Below are positions 9,014 through 17,814 of a DNA stretch of 64,000 bases, in pieces. Position numbers and translations under genes: made by a program. Within the stretch, counting starts at the first letter, position 1. Each line of letters opens with the position of its first letter. The notes below the pieces were generated by a model, which saw only the letters and a program-made list of their open reading frames with translations, made no database searches and was not told where the DNA came from. The stretch is from JAVXTH01 sp036642795 (GTDB lineage: Bacteria > Bacillota_I > Bacilli_A > Erysipelotrichales > Erysipelotrichaceae): assembly GCA_036642795.1 (NCBI GenBank), contig JAVXTH010000001.1:70976-134975 (forward strand). The letters are read 5' to 3'.

Positions 9014-9763
9014 TCATAAATTACGAATTCGATAGAAGTATTTTTCAACCATTTGATCGTTGTGATCTGCACAACTAGGATCCATAAATGCCATATGTCC
9101 ATTATAGTAAACATCAGGTTCAAAACCACTTTGAACCAACAATTCAACCATTTGCGTTAAAATAGCATTTTGAAGAAATACATTGGGAATTGTACTAGTT
9201 GATCCAACTTTCATCTTAAAGCCTTCAATATCAACGGCTGCATCGCCAATGAATGAACAATTATCTAATACAACATCCGCAACATCTTTAAGCTTTACAT
9301 TATCTTTATGTTTAGTCTTCAAATAATTACTATATTCTACTGCCGTAATGGCAATCACCGGTATTCCCTTTTCTTTGGCTCTTAATGCCGCATCAACTGG
9401 AGCAATGTTGTTTCCTGAATTGGATATTATTATCATACAATCCTCTGGCGTAATGCGATGATAATCAACAATTGTTTTTCCAATTCCATAAGTGTTCTCA
9501 ATTTCATAGCTTTTAGTAATCTCACTATTACCGCTTGCACTTGGTTCTAGTAACGCACAATAATTCGCTGGTGTAGCTGCTCGCCAAAAAGCATCATCAC
9601 ATACTAAATGCGAATGGCCGGTTCCAAAGCCATAGATAATACCACCATTCTTAGTTGTGTTAGCTAGAATGGTTGCTGCTTTCATGATGGCTTCTCCCTG
9701 GGTTGTTTCAACTTTCTTAATGATACCTTGTAACGCCGTAAAATAATTTTCCCATGCTTTCAT
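9014..9763 (-). CDS. SIS-domain protein of the UPF0309 type, copy 1
   Basis: A 249-residue sugar-isomerase (SIS) fold protein. The phosphosugar-binding motifs are GFGTGHSH near residue 45 and IISNSGNN near 125, with VIAITA after. A closing FIGDAAVDIEGFKMKVGSTSTI stretch is shared with two further copies in this window (19816-20541 and 55061-55798). Such proteins bind or isomerise phosphorylated amino sugars, but this family has no firmly known reaction. The start follows GAAGGGATTTT. An inverted repeat ATATC-6-GATAT lies 23-38 bases upstream. It stands alone between the surface-protein region and the CoA-transferase. Confidence 0.8.
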   Translation of the reverse strand: MKAWENYFTALQGIIKKVETTQGEAIMKAATILANTTKNGGIIYGFGTGHSHLVCDDAFWRAATPANYCALLEPSASGNSEITKSYEIENTYGIGKTIVDYHRITPEDCMIIISNSGNNIAPVDAALRAKEKGIPVIAITAVEYSNYLKTKHKDNVKLKDVADVVLDNCSFIGDAAVDIEGFKMKVGSTSTIPNVFLQNAILTQMVELLVQSGFEPDVYYNGHMAFMDPSCADHNDQMVEKYFYRIRNL

Positions 9764-9814
9764 AAAATCCCTTCTTTCGATAAAGATATCGTAACGGATA
9801 TTTTTATTAGAAGC

Positions 9815-9841
9815 AATAGAAAAAAGCGGTTTCCCGCTTTT
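9815..9841 (-). terminator. Intrinsic terminator of the CoA-transferase gene
   Basis: Stem AAAAGCGG/CCGCTTTT overlapping the last codon, with a T-run on the - strand. Confidence 0.9.
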
Positions 9842-11387
9842 AAAGTTTTAATCCCATTTTTTCTTTTCTGAATAATCGCTCATCCATAAGTTTAAGATCT
9901 TTTGAAATAATTGGTTTAAATTCCATTTGTCCTAAAATATCTTTATCTAAATCAACACCAGGTGCAATTTCAGTAAGGGTTAAACCTTCTGGTAATAATT
10001 CAAATACACAACGTTCTGTAATATAGAGAACTTTTTGATTTTGTTCTTTCGCAAAATCAGCTGAGAAAGTAATCTGTTCTACTTGTTGTTTGAATTTCTT
10101 AATCGATCCATCTTCAAGAATGGTAAGTTTACCATCTCCGGTTGCTATTTTTAAGCCTTTTGAAGTAAAGGTACCACAATATACAACAACAGGAGTCGTT
10201 TGTGTAATGTTGATAAAGCCTCCACAACCAGCAATCTTAGGCCCAAATCTAGATACATTGATATTTCCTTGTGAATCACATTCAGCAAGGCCTAGAAAGG
10301 CTTGATCAAGTCCTCCACCATCATAAAAATCAAATTGGTATGTCTGATCAATAATCGCATCTGGATTAGTACATGCACCAAATGCTGTTCCTGCAGCAGG
10401 TACTCCACCGATTCCACCAGCTTCAACTGTTAGTTTTAAACCTGGTGCTCCTTCTTCGTTGGCAACATTCGCAATTCCTTCTGGCATACCAATGCCTAAG
10501 TTTATAATTGCTTTTGGATCTAGTTCCATTGCCGCACGACGACAGATAATCTTTCTTTGGTTTAGTTCCATTGGTGGAATTGAATCCACTGGTACTTTGC
10601 ATTCACCACTGAAAGCAGGGTTATATTGTCCTTGATATGTTTGCCAGTGATTTTCTGGACGAGATAGTACAATACCATCTACATAAATACCAGGAATTTT
10701 TACTTTACGAGCATCTAAAGTTCCTCTTTGTACAACTTTTTCTACTTGTAGTAAAACAATTCCTCCGGAATTCTTCGCAGCTTGGGCAATCGATAAAGAA
10801 TCAAGGGTTGCAGCTTCTTTGTCCATAACTGCATTGCCATCTTCATCACAATAAGTTGCACGTATTAATGCGACATCAACTGGAAATGATTTATATAATA
10901 AATATTCTTCTCCATTAATATTCATTAATTCGACTAAATCATCTTTACTGCGTTCATTCATTTTAGCGCCTTCTAAACGTGGATCAACAAATGTTTTCAA
11001 TCCTACTTTTGTAAAGACACCTGGACGATGACCAGCAATTTCACGAAATAATAAAGAAATGGTTCCCAAAGGTAGATTATATCCTTCTACTTTGTTATCG
11101 AATACTAATCGTTGTAATTTAGGTATTAATCCCCAATGACCACCAATAATTCTTTTTAATAAACCTTCGTAGCCAATTTTATTTAAACCAAGATTATCGG
11201 TTCCATCTCCAATACCAGCTGAAAACATAATCGTTAAGTCTTTGGGATGACCACTCTTTAAGAAAGATTCTTGGATTCCTACTGAAAACTCTTGCGGATG
11301 TCCAGACCCAATAAAGCCACCAATTCCAAGGGTAGAACCATCTGAAATCTTGCTTACGGCTTCTTCTAAAGTCATTATTTTGCTCAT
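9840..11387 (-). CDS. Acyl-CoA:acetate/3-ketoacid CoA-transferase, fused subunits (YdiF/Pct type)
   Basis: About 515 residues, with an alpha-like half (IGGFIGSGHP near residue 20) fused to a beta-like half (IINLGIGMPEGIA near 290). The class I CoA-transferase glutamate is in LTVEAGGIGGVPAAG near residue 320. These enzymes swap CoA between acids such as acetate, propionate, butyrate and acetoacetate. Next to the butyryl-CoA genes, the likely role is butyryl-CoA to butyrate with acetate as acceptor; that is inference, since the family is promiscuous. I start it at 11387 (ATG) behind AGAAAGTGAG rather than at the upstream GTG at 11399. It is separated from crt by a terminator and has its own promoter. 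Confidence 0.87.
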   Translation of the reverse strand: MSKIMTLEEAVSKISDGSTLGIGGFIGSGHPQEFSVGIQESFLKSGHPKDLTIMFSAGIGDGTDNLGLNKIGYEGLLKRIIGGHWGLIPKLQRLVFDNKVEGYNLPLGTISLLFREIAGHRPGVFTKVGLKTFVDPRLEGAKMNERSKDDLVELMNINGEEYLLYKSFPVDVALIRATYCDEDGNAVMDKEAATLDSLSIAQAAKNSGGIVLLQVEKVVQRGTLDARKVKIPGIYVDGIVLSRPENHWQTYQGQYNPAFSGECKVPVDSIPPMELNQRKIICRRAAMELDPKAIINLGIGMPEGIANVANEEGAPGLKLTVEAGGIGGVPAAGTAFGACTNPDAIIDQTYQFDFYDGGGLDQAFLGLAECDSQGNINVSRFGPKIAGCGGFINITQTTPVVVYCGTFTSKGLKIATGDGKLTILEDGSIKKFKQQVEQITFSADFAKEQNQKVLYITERCVFELLPEGLTLTEIAPGVDLDKDILGQMEFKPIISKDLKLMDERLFRKEKMGLKL

Positions 11388-11424
11388 AATTGTTCTCACT
11401 TTCTATATAGGATATTTCCTTCGT

Positions 11425-11453
11425 AATATACCATAGGAAAAGGCAGATGACAA
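11425..11453 (-). promoter_or_regulatory. Promoter of the CoA-transferase gene
   Basis: TTGTCA and TATATT separated by 17 bases, with TGG before the -10. The -35 lies within the loop and stem of the crt terminator, an overlap that could link termination and initiation. Confidence 0.6.
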
Positions 11454-11464
11454 GCCATCTGCCT
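11437..11464 (-). terminator. Intrinsic terminator after crt
   Basis: Stem AGGCAGATG/CATCTGCCT followed on the - strand by TTTTCC; the T-run is short. Confidence 0.7.
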
Positions 11465-11469
11465 AACCA

Positions 11470-12255
11470 TTATTTATTTGCAAATTTCTCGACTTTTTCT
11501 TTATTCACAAAAGCATTCATTGCTGTTTTTTGATCTTCACTAGCAAAGCATGCTGAGAATTGTTTGATTTCAATGCCAATTGCTGAATCAATATCAACTT
11601 GTAAACCAGTATTAATTGCTGTTTTACAATTTGCTACAGCGATTGGAGCATTGCTTGCAATTCTTTTAGCCATTTTAATTGCTTCATCCATTAATGTTTC
11701 TTGTTCAACAACTTTATTAACTAAACCAATTGAAAGTGCTTCTTCACTTTTAACTTGACGACAAGTATAAATCATTTCTTTCGCAATGCCAACTGGAATT
11801 AAACGAGCTAAACGTTGTGTTCCACCAAAGCCTGGAGTAATACCTAAACCAGCTTCTGGTTGAGCAAAACGAGCATTGCTTGATGCGATACGAATATCAC
11901 AAGCCATCGCTAATTCACAACCACCACCTAATGCAAAACCATTAACAGCGGCAATAACTGGACAACGGAAATTTTCAACACGAGTGAAGATTTGATTTCC
12001 TAAGCGACCATAAGCAGCAGCTTCATCAATGTTTTTATCTTTCATTTCCGCAATATCAGCACCAGCTACAAAACTCTTTTCACCAGCACCGGTAATAATT
12101 AATGCATAAATATCTTTATTGGCACAAACTTGAGCCAATGCATTATTTAAGTCTTCTAAAACCTCAGTACTTAATGCATTTAATGCTTGGGGACGATTGA
12201 TTGTAATAAGTGCAACATTGTTTGCACAATTCATATCTAATAATACTGTATTCAT
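11470..12255 (-). CDS. crt: Crotonase (3-hydroxybutyryl-CoA dehydratase)
   Basis: Dehydrates 3-hydroxybutyryl-CoA to crotonyl-CoA. The 261-residue length and the motifs ITINRPQALNALS, SFVAGADIAEM (oxyanion hole) and ALGGGCELAMACDIRIAS are typical of short-chain enoyl-CoA hydratases. The catalytic glutamates are in CELAM and in FAQPEAGLG. It is the last gene of the bcd-etfB-etfA-hbd-crt series, 67 bases after hbd; a hairpin lies in that gap. The start at 12255 follows AAAGGTGAG. The gene order differs from the clostridial crt-bcd-etfB-etfA-hbd cluster. Confidence 0.93.
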   Translation of the reverse strand: MNTVLLDMNCANNVALITINRPQALNALSTEVLEDLNNALAQVCANKDIYALIITGAGEKSFVAGADIAEMKDKNIDEAAAYGRLGNQIFTRVENFRCPVIAAVNGFALGGGCELAMACDIRIASSNARFAQPEAGLGITPGFGGTQRLARLIPVGIAKEMIYTCRQVKSEEALSIGLVNKVVEQETLMDEAIKMAKRIASNAPIAVANCKTAINTGLQVDIDSAIGIEIKQFSACFASEDQKTAMNAFVNKEKVEKFANK

Positions 12256-12284
12256 ATTGTCTCACCTTTCTATATAGATAAAGG

Positions 12285-12315
12285 AATAGAATCCATAATA
12301 ACTATAGATTCTATT
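12285..12315 (-). other. Intercistronic hairpin between hbd and crt
   Basis: Stem AATAGAATC/GATTCTATT with a 13-base loop and no T-run. It may mark mRNA processing or partial attenuation; it is not a classical terminator. Confidence 0.4.
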
Positions 12316-12322
12316 TCATTCT

Positions 12323-13162
12323 TTATTTTGTGTAATCGTAGAAACCAATACCACTCTTTTGACCTAATTTACCACCACGTACCATTTTCTTAATTAAAGT
12401 ACAAGGACGGTATTTGCTATCACCTGTTTCTGATTGTAATACTTCAAGAATCGCAAGGACAACATCTAAACCAATTAAATCGCCTAATGCTAGAGGACCC
12501 ATTGGATGATTTGCACCAAGTTTCATTGCTGTATCAATATCTTCAACACTAGCAATGTTTTCTTGAAGAATGAAAGCAGCTTCGTTGATCATTGGAATCA
12601 AGATACGATTTACGACAAAGCCTGGACCTTCCGCAACTTCAACTGGTGTTTTACCTAAAGCTTTCGATAATTCAATCACAGCATCTTTCGTAGCAGTTGG
12701 TGTATTAATACCAGAAATAACTTCAACTAGTTTCATACGATCCGCAGGATTGAAGAAATGCATACCGATTACATCATGTTTGATACCAGTAGCAATTTCA
12801 GTAACCGATAAGGAAGATGTATTTGTACCAAAGATACAAGCATCTTTACAGATAGCATCTAATTTAGTGAATAAATCTTTTTTGATATCCATACGTTCAA
12901 GAACTGCTTCTACTAAGAAATCAACATCGTTTAAATCTTCATAAACACCAGCTACAAGTCTTGCTTTGATTGCATTTGCAGCTTCTGCACTCATTTTTTC
13001 ACGAGCAACTAATTTGTCTAATTTAGATCCAATTTTAGCAATTCCATTTTGTGCAAATTCAATTTTGATATCACAAACAACAACATCATAACCATTTGTA
13101 GCAAATGCATTTGCAATGCCTTGACCCATTGTTCCAGCGCCAATAACTCCAATTTTCTTCAT
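12323..13162 (-). CDS. hbd: 3-hydroxybutyryl-CoA dehydrogenase
   Basis: Reduces acetoacetyl-CoA to 3-hydroxybutyryl-CoA with NAD(P)H. The dinucleotide-binding motif GAGTMGQGIANAFA opens the protein. The catalytic histidine is in GMHFFNPA near residue 140, and ELIGLDVV-like helices (GDLIGLDVVLAILEVL) follow in the C-terminal dimer domain. The length of 279 matches the family. Ribosome site AGGAGGGTACT precedes the start. It follows etfA by 37 bases. As an NADH-consuming step it is a logical target of Rex control through the shared promoter. Confidence 0.94.
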   Translation of the reverse strand: MKKIGVIGAGTMGQGIANAFATNGYDVVVCDIKIEFAQNGIAKIGSKLDKLVAREKMSAEAANAIKARLVAGVYEDLNDVDFLVEAVLERMDIKKDLFTKLDAICKDACIFGTNTSSLSVTEIATGIKHDVIGMHFFNPADRMKLVEVISGINTPTATKDAVIELSKALGKTPVEVAEGPGFVVNRILIPMINEAAFILQENIASVEDIDTAMKLGANHPMGPLALGDLIGLDVVLAILEVLQSETGDSKYRPCTLIKKMVRGGKLGQKSGIGFYDYTK

Positions 13163-13199
13163 AGTACCCTCCTGTTTTAAGTAATATTTACTTTTCTTA

Positions 13200-14222
13200 T
13201 TATGCGTTTTTAATTTTTAAGATTTCTGCTTTTAACAAAGGAAGAATTTCTTTTGCATCTCCAACAATACCAATATTAGCAATGCTAAAGATTTCAGCTT
13301 GAGGATCACGGTTGATTGCAATAATCATATCCGATTTTTCCATTCCAGCAACATGTTGACAAGCTCCTGAAATACCACAAGCGATATATAGAGATGGACG
13401 TACCGTCTTACCAGTTTGGCCAACTTGGATTGCTTTATCCGCAAATCCATCATCGACAACGGCACGGCTTACACACATTGCTCCACCTAATTCATTTGCT
13501 ACACCTTCTACTAAATCAAGGCTATCTTCAATACCACGACCAGCACCAACTAAGATGTTTGATTTCGTGATATCAATTCCTTCGATTACTTTTTCAATTA
13601 CTTTTTTCACAATTACTTTCGCATCTAAGTCAATAAACTTAGGTGTGAATTCAATTACTTCACCCGTGCGATTTGCATCGATTGGGTCCATTTCAAATAC
13701 GTTTGGACGAATCGTTGCCATTTGTGGACGTGTATCTGGACAAATAATTGTTCCAAATAAATTACCACCAAAGGTTGGACGAGTTACCAATAATAAAGCT
13801 TCATCTTTTTTCTCTGGATCCATTTCAATCATTGTAGCATCTGCAGTAAGACCTGCATTTAAACGTGCCGCAACACGTGGTGCTAAGTCACGTCCCATTA
13901 CCGTTGCACCAGTTAAGAAAGAATCTGGTTTAAAGGTAGTGATAACATCACATAAAGCATCGGTATAATATTGAGTCGAATAAGTAGCAAGTAATTCATG
14001 ATCACATACCACTACTTTATCCGCACCATGAGCAATAACATCTTTTGCTTGGCTGCGAATGTTATGACCTAATAAAACACCAACAACTTCAAAATTCATA
14101 TGAGGAATTGATGCAACTAATTTACGTGCTTCGCTGATTAGTTCATAACCAACTTCCGCAATGTTTCCATTTTTTTGTTCTACGAATACGTAGATATCTT
14201 TATATCCTTCAAATTTAGCCAT
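13200..14222 (-). CDS. etfA: Electron transfer flavoprotein alpha subunit
   Basis: FAD-carrying subunit of the EtfAB complex that pairs with butyryl-CoA dehydrogenase. The C-terminal FAD-binding signature VGQTGKTVRPSLYIACGISGA lies near residues 265-285, preceded by GAGRGI. The length is 340. In anaerobes this complex bifurcates electrons from NADH to crotonyl-CoA and ferredoxin; that activity is known for the family and inferred here. The start follows AGGAGGAAAATACA. It lies 12 bases after etfB. Confidence 0.94.
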   Translation of the reverse strand: MAKFEGYKDIYVFVEQKNGNIAEVGYELISEARKLVASIPHMNFEVVGVLLGHNIRSQAKDVIAHGADKVVVCDHELLATYSTQYYTDALCDVITTFKPDSFLTGATVMGRDLAPRVAARLNAGLTADATMIEMDPEKKDEALLLVTRPTFGGNLFGTIICPDTRPQMATIRPNVFEMDPIDANRTGEVIEFTPKFIDLDAKVIVKKVIEKVIEGIDITKSNILVGAGRGIEDSLDLVEGVANELGGAMCVSRAVVDDGFADKAIQVGQTGKTVRPSLYIACGISGACQHVAGMEKSDMIIAINRDPQAEIFSIANIGIVGDAKEILPLLKAEILKIKNA

Positions 14223-14234
14223 TGTATTTTCCTC

Positions 14235-15023
14235 CTATTTGCTGATAAGCTGTTTTTCTTTTAATTTAGTTGCAATTAATTTGGCAGCTTCATCACCAGG
14301 TAATGTGAAAGTTTCTGTTTGAGCCGATACTTCTTTTGTGAAAGTATGATGTACTTTCGTAGGAGAACCTGCTAAACCAACTTTACTAGCATCAATGCCT
14401 AAGTCATTGAATGTCATTACTTTAACTTCTTTACTGAAAGAATCAACAATGTCATTACAGTTCATATAACGAGGTTCATTCATTCCACTTAACGTTGTTA
14501 AGACACAAGGAAGTTTTGCTTCAATTATTTCTTCACTATCTTCAAGTGATTTTTTAACCGTTACAATCTTATCATTGATATCGATAATTTCATCAACATA
14601 TGTTACTTGAGGAATGTTTAAACGTTCCGCTGTTTGTGGTCCTACTTGAGCTGTATCACCATCAATTGCTTGACGTCCGGCAATGATTAAATCATAACCG
14701 ATTTTATCTAAAGCTGCAGCTAAGGTAGAAGAAGTTGCACAAGTATCAGCACCTGCAAAGGCACGATCTGTGATTAAGTAACATTCATCTACACCACGTG
14801 CATATAATTCATTTAACATGCCTTTTGCTTGTGGAGGTCCCATTGAAACAATGGTGATATGTGCTCCATGTTTTTCTTTTAATTGTAATGCTGCTTCTAC
14901 ACCAGCTAAATCATCTGGATTAATAATACTAGGTACTCCAGCACGAATTAAGGTTCCGGTTTCTTTATCAACTCTGATCTCCGTAGAGTCAGGTACTTGT
15001 TTTACAAGAACTACGATTTTCAT
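14235..15023 (-). CDS. etfB: Electron transfer flavoprotein beta subunit
   Basis: Partner of EtfA; binds AMP or, in bifurcating types, a second FAD. Family features are MKIVVLVKQVPDS at the N terminus, AGRQAIDGDTAQVGP near residue 125, and a basic C-terminal helix. At 262 residues it has the usual length. It follows bcd by 19 bases and precedes etfA by 12. The start follows AAAGGAATAATTAAT. Confidence 0.94.
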   Translation of the reverse strand: MKIVVLVKQVPDSTEIRVDKETGTLIRAGVPSIINPDDLAGVEAALQLKEKHGAHITIVSMGPPQAKGMLNELYARGVDECYLITDRAFAGADTCATSSTLAAALDKIGYDLIIAGRQAIDGDTAQVGPQTAERLNIPQVTYVDEIIDINDKIVTVKKSLEDSEEIIEAKLPCVLTTLSGMNEPRYMNCNDIVDSFSKEVKVMTFNDLGIDASKVGLAGSPTKVHHTFTKEVSAQTETFTLPGDEAAKLIATKLKEKQLISK

Positions 15024-15042
15024 ATTAATTATTCCTTTCTTA

Positions 15043-16182
15043 TTATTTCAGCATTGCGCCGCTAATTACCATACGTTGTACTTCAGAAGTTCCTTCATAA
15101 ATCTCAGTGATTTTCGCATCACGGAACATTCTTTCAACTGGATAATCACGTGTATAACCATAACCTCCAAGTAATTGGATGGCTTTTGTTGTTACTTCCA
15201 TAGCTACTTCAGCCGCAAATAATTTTGCTTCAGCAGCTGGAACTGTATATGGCATACCTTTTTCTTTACACATTGCTGCATTATATACTAAGAAACGAGC
15301 GGCATCGGTTTTAACTTGCATATCAGCTAGTTGGAATTGTGTATTTTGGAATTTCGCAATTGAACGACCAAATTGTTTACGTGATTTAACATAAGCAACC
15401 GCCTCATCAATCGCACCTTGAGCTAAGCCTAAAGCTTGAGCTGCAATACCAATACGTCCACCATCTAATGTCTGCATTGCAATTTTAAATCCTTTACCTT
15501 CTTGTCCAAGTAAGTTTTCTTTGGGAAGGCGAACATTATTGAAAATTAATTCACAAGTTGCGGAAGCACGAATTCCTAATTTCTTTTCATGTTTACCAAT
15601 TGTGAATCCTGGTGTTCCTTTTTCAAGAATGAAAGCTGAAATACCACGTGTACCTTGTGATTTATCACTCATTGCGAAAATAATATATACATCCGCTTCA
15701 CCAGCATTGGTAATGAAGATTTTTGAACCATTGATGATATAATCATCACCATCTTTAACCGCTGTTGTTTGTTGACCAGCTGCATCAGTACCAGCATTTG
15801 GTTCTGTTAAACCAAAAGCTCCTAATTTTTTACCTGAACATAAATCCGGTAAATATTTAGCTTTTTGTTCTGGTGTACCAAAAGCATAAATTGGGCTAGT
15901 ACCAAGAGATGTATGGGCCGATAAAATTACTCCAGTTGTTCCACACACTTTGCTTAATTCTTCAACCGCAATAATATAAGATAAGTAATCTGCACCAGCT
16001 CCTCCAAATTCCCTAGGGAATGGAATACCAAGCATTTTACATTTTTCCATTTTTGCGACTGTTTCTTTTGGGAAGCGTTCTTCTTCGTCGATTTCTCCGG
16101 CGATCGGTTTAACTTCTTTTTCAGCGAACTCGGAAAATAGTTTTTTCATCATTTGTTGTTGTTGCGTTAACGCGAAATCCAT
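15043..16182 (-). CDS. bcd: Butyryl-CoA dehydrogenase
   Basis: Flavin enzyme reducing crotonyl-CoA to butyryl-CoA with electrons from EtfAB. About 379 residues of acyl-CoA dehydrogenase fold: AFGLTEPNAGTDA (flavin site) near residue 125, FITNAGEADVY near 155, and the catalytic base glutamate in EIYEGTSEVQRM near 360. I start it at 16182 because GGAGAGGAGAACACTT sits directly upstream; the ATG at 16200 would lie within that ribosome site. It is first gene of the operon, with a promoter at 16309-16337 and a leader of about 120 bases that contains a small AAGGAA/TTCCTT hairpin. Confidence 0.94.
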   Translation of the reverse strand: MDFALTQQQQMMKKLFSEFAEKEVKPIAGEIDEEERFPKETVAKMEKCKMLGIPFPREFGGAGADYLSYIIAVEELSKVCGTTGVILSAHTSLGTSPIYAFGTPEQKAKYLPDLCSGKKLGAFGLTEPNAGTDAAGQQTTAVKDGDDYIINGSKIFITNAGEADVYIIFAMSDKSQGTRGISAFILEKGTPGFTIGKHEKKLGIRASATCELIFNNVRLPKENLLGQEGKGFKIAMQTLDGGRIGIAAQALGLAQGAIDEAVAYVKSRKQFGRSIAKFQNTQFQLADMQVKTDAARFLVYNAAMCKEKGMPYTVPAAEAKLFAAEVAMEVTTKAIQLLGGYGYTRDYPVERMFRDAKITEIYEGTSEVQRMVISGAMLK

Positions 16183-16308
16183 AAGTGTTCTCCTCTCCAT
16201 CTTTTAATATTGTTTGATCCATCCAAAATTCTATTACAATAATAGGATGTTTGAAATCATGAGTTTACAAGTGAAGGAAACCCTTCCTTGAATCATATTC
16301 CATGTTTC

Positions 16309-16337
16309 ATTTTATCCCTGATTTTACTCCTCGTCAA
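16309..16337 (-). promoter_or_regulatory. Promoter of the bcd operon
   Basis: TTGACG and TAAAAT on the - strand with 17 bases between. The proximal Rex-type operator starts 5 bases upstream of the -35. Confidence 0.7.
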
Positions 16338-16342
16338 TAGTC

Positions 16343-16360
16343 TTGTTAATATTTTAACAA
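16343..16360. promoter_or_regulatory. Rex-type operator, proximal to bcd
   Basis: TTGTTAATATTTTAACAA matches the Rex consensus of clostridia (TTGTTAANNNNTTAACAA) at all fixed positions. Rex releases DNA when NADH is high. Confidence 0.85.
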
Positions 16361-16374
16361 TCAAATTAGGTAAT

Positions 16375-16392
16375 TTGTTAATATTTTAACAA
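16375..16392. promoter_or_regulatory. Rex-type operator, second copy
   Basis: Identical 18-base palindrome, 32 bases from the first (three helical turns), so two dimers could bind the same face. Confidence 0.85.
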
Positions 16393-16406
16393 GTATGCGC
16401 TTACAT
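16392..16406. promoter_or_regulatory. Catabolite-responsive element (cre)
   Basis: The - strand reads ATGTAAGCGCATACT, which fits the full cre consensus WTGNAANCGNWNNCW. It abuts the second Rex-type operator, suggesting joint CcpA and Rex control. Confidence 0.65.
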
Positions 16407-16439
16407 TGCTATTTCACTTATTAAATAATTCACAAATGG

Positions 16440-16469
16440 TTGACAATCGGTTTAATTTTGGGGTAATAT
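16440..16469 (+). promoter_or_regulatory. Promoter of thl
   Basis: TTGACA and TAATAT with an 18-base spacer, about 35 bases before the thl start. Confidence 0.8.
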
Positions 16470-16505
16470 ATTAAAGTACAATAAAGAAAGAAGGCAGGAT
16501 TAAAA

Positions 16506-17708
16506 ATGAAAAAAGCTTATATTGTTAGCGCTAAAAGAAGCGCAATCGGAAGTTTCTTAGGTGGTCTTACAAATGTCAAAGCAGTTGATCTTGGTGCAAC
16601 GGTAGTAAAAGGTTTATTAGCAGATGCTAATGTAAAACCAGAAGATGTAAATGAATTAATTTGTGGTAATGTTTTATCTGCTGGTTTAGGTCAAAATATT
16701 GGTCGCCAGGTTTCTTTAGCTGCAGGCATTCCTGAGAGTGTTTGTGCTCACAGTGTTAACATGGTTTGTGGTTCAGGTTTACGTACGGTAATGGAAGCCG
16801 TGATGTCAATTCAAGCTGGTTTCAACGAAATTGTTGTAGCTGGTGGTGTTGAATCAATGAGTGGAGCACCTTATCTTGTTCCCGCTAATTCACGTACTGG
16901 TAACAAAATGGGTAATTTCACTGCAATCGATCATATGATTTATGATTCATTAACGGATGCTATGAATAATATCCATATGGGTGTTACGGCAGAAAACATT
17001 GCGAATAAATATAATATTACGCGTGAAATGCAAGATTCTTTTGCTTTTGCTTCTCAACAAAAAGCGATTGCTGCGGTTGATAGTGGAAGATTTAAAGATG
17101 AAATTGTTCCCGTTGAAGTTAAAATGAGAAAAGAAACAGTTACCTTTGATACAGATGAACATCCTAATCGTAAATCAACATTAGAGAAATTAGCTACTTT
17201 ACGCCCTGCTTTCGTTAAAGATGGTAGTGTTACCGCAGGTAATGCTTCTGGTATTAACGATGGAGCTAGTTTCGTTCTAGTAGCAAGTGAAGATGCTGTT
17301 AAGAAACATAACTTAAATGTTCTTTGTGAAATCGTTGGCTTTGGTCAAGGTGGTGTTGATCCAAAAACAATGGGCTTAGGTCCTACACCAGCAATTCGCA
17401 ATGCTTTAAATTATGCTAACTTGAAACTTAATGATATTGAATTAGTAGAATTAAATGAAGCATTCGCTGCTCAATCACTTGGCGTTGTTCATGAATTAGT
17501 TGAAGAACATCATATTGATCGTGAAGCTTTCTTAGCAAAAACAAATGTAAATGGTGGTGCCATTGCTTTAGGTCACCCAGTTGGAGCAAGTGGAAACAGA
17601 ATCTTAGTTACACTAATCCATGAAATGATAAAACGTGATGAACACCTAGGCTTAGCTTCCCTATGTATCGGTGGCGGTATGGGTACATGTGTCATTGTTA
17701 AACGTTAA
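16506..17708 (+). CDS. thl: Acetyl-CoA acetyltransferase (thiolase)
   Basis: Condenses two acetyl-CoA to acetoacetyl-CoA, the entry to butyrate formation. It has 400 residues. The nucleophile cysteine is in NMVCGSGLRTV near residue 88, the histidine in GAIALGHPVGASG near 355, and the second cysteine in LCIGGGMGTCV near 388. It is transcribed divergently from the bcd operon, and the 300-base space between them carries two Rex-type operators and a cre. The ribosome site AAGAAGGCAGG precedes the ATG. A strong terminator follows. Confidence 0.95.
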   Translation: MKKAYIVSAKRSAIGSFLGGLTNVKAVDLGATVVKGLLADANVKPEDVNELICGNVLSAGLGQNIGRQVSLAAGIPESVCAHSVNMVCGSGLRTVMEAVMSIQAGFNEIVVAGGVESMSGAPYLVPANSRTGNKMGNFTAIDHMIYDSLTDAMNNIHMGVTAENIANKYNITREMQDSFAFASQQKAIAAVDSGRFKDEIVPVEVKMRKETVTFDTDEHPNRKSTLEKLATLRPAFVKDGSVTAGNASGINDGASFVLVASEDAVKKHNLNVLCEIVGFGQGGVDPKTMGLGPTPAIRNALNYANLKLNDIELVELNEAFAAQSLGVVHELVEEHHIDREAFLAKTNVNGGAIALGHPVGASGNRILVTLIHEMIKRDEHLGLASLCIGGGMGTCVIVKR

Positions 17709-17722
17709 TAAAAGCTACTTTA

Positions 17723-17751
17723 AAACTCGTTAGATTATGACGAGTTTTTTT
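17723..17751 (+). terminator. Intrinsic terminator of thl
   Basis: Stem AAACTCGT/ACGAGTTT with T-run. Confidence 0.9.
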
Positions 17752-17814
17752 GTATCTACATTGCTTTTAACTTCATTCCCGACTATAATATGGTAATGAA
17801 AGTGAGGGGCCTTT

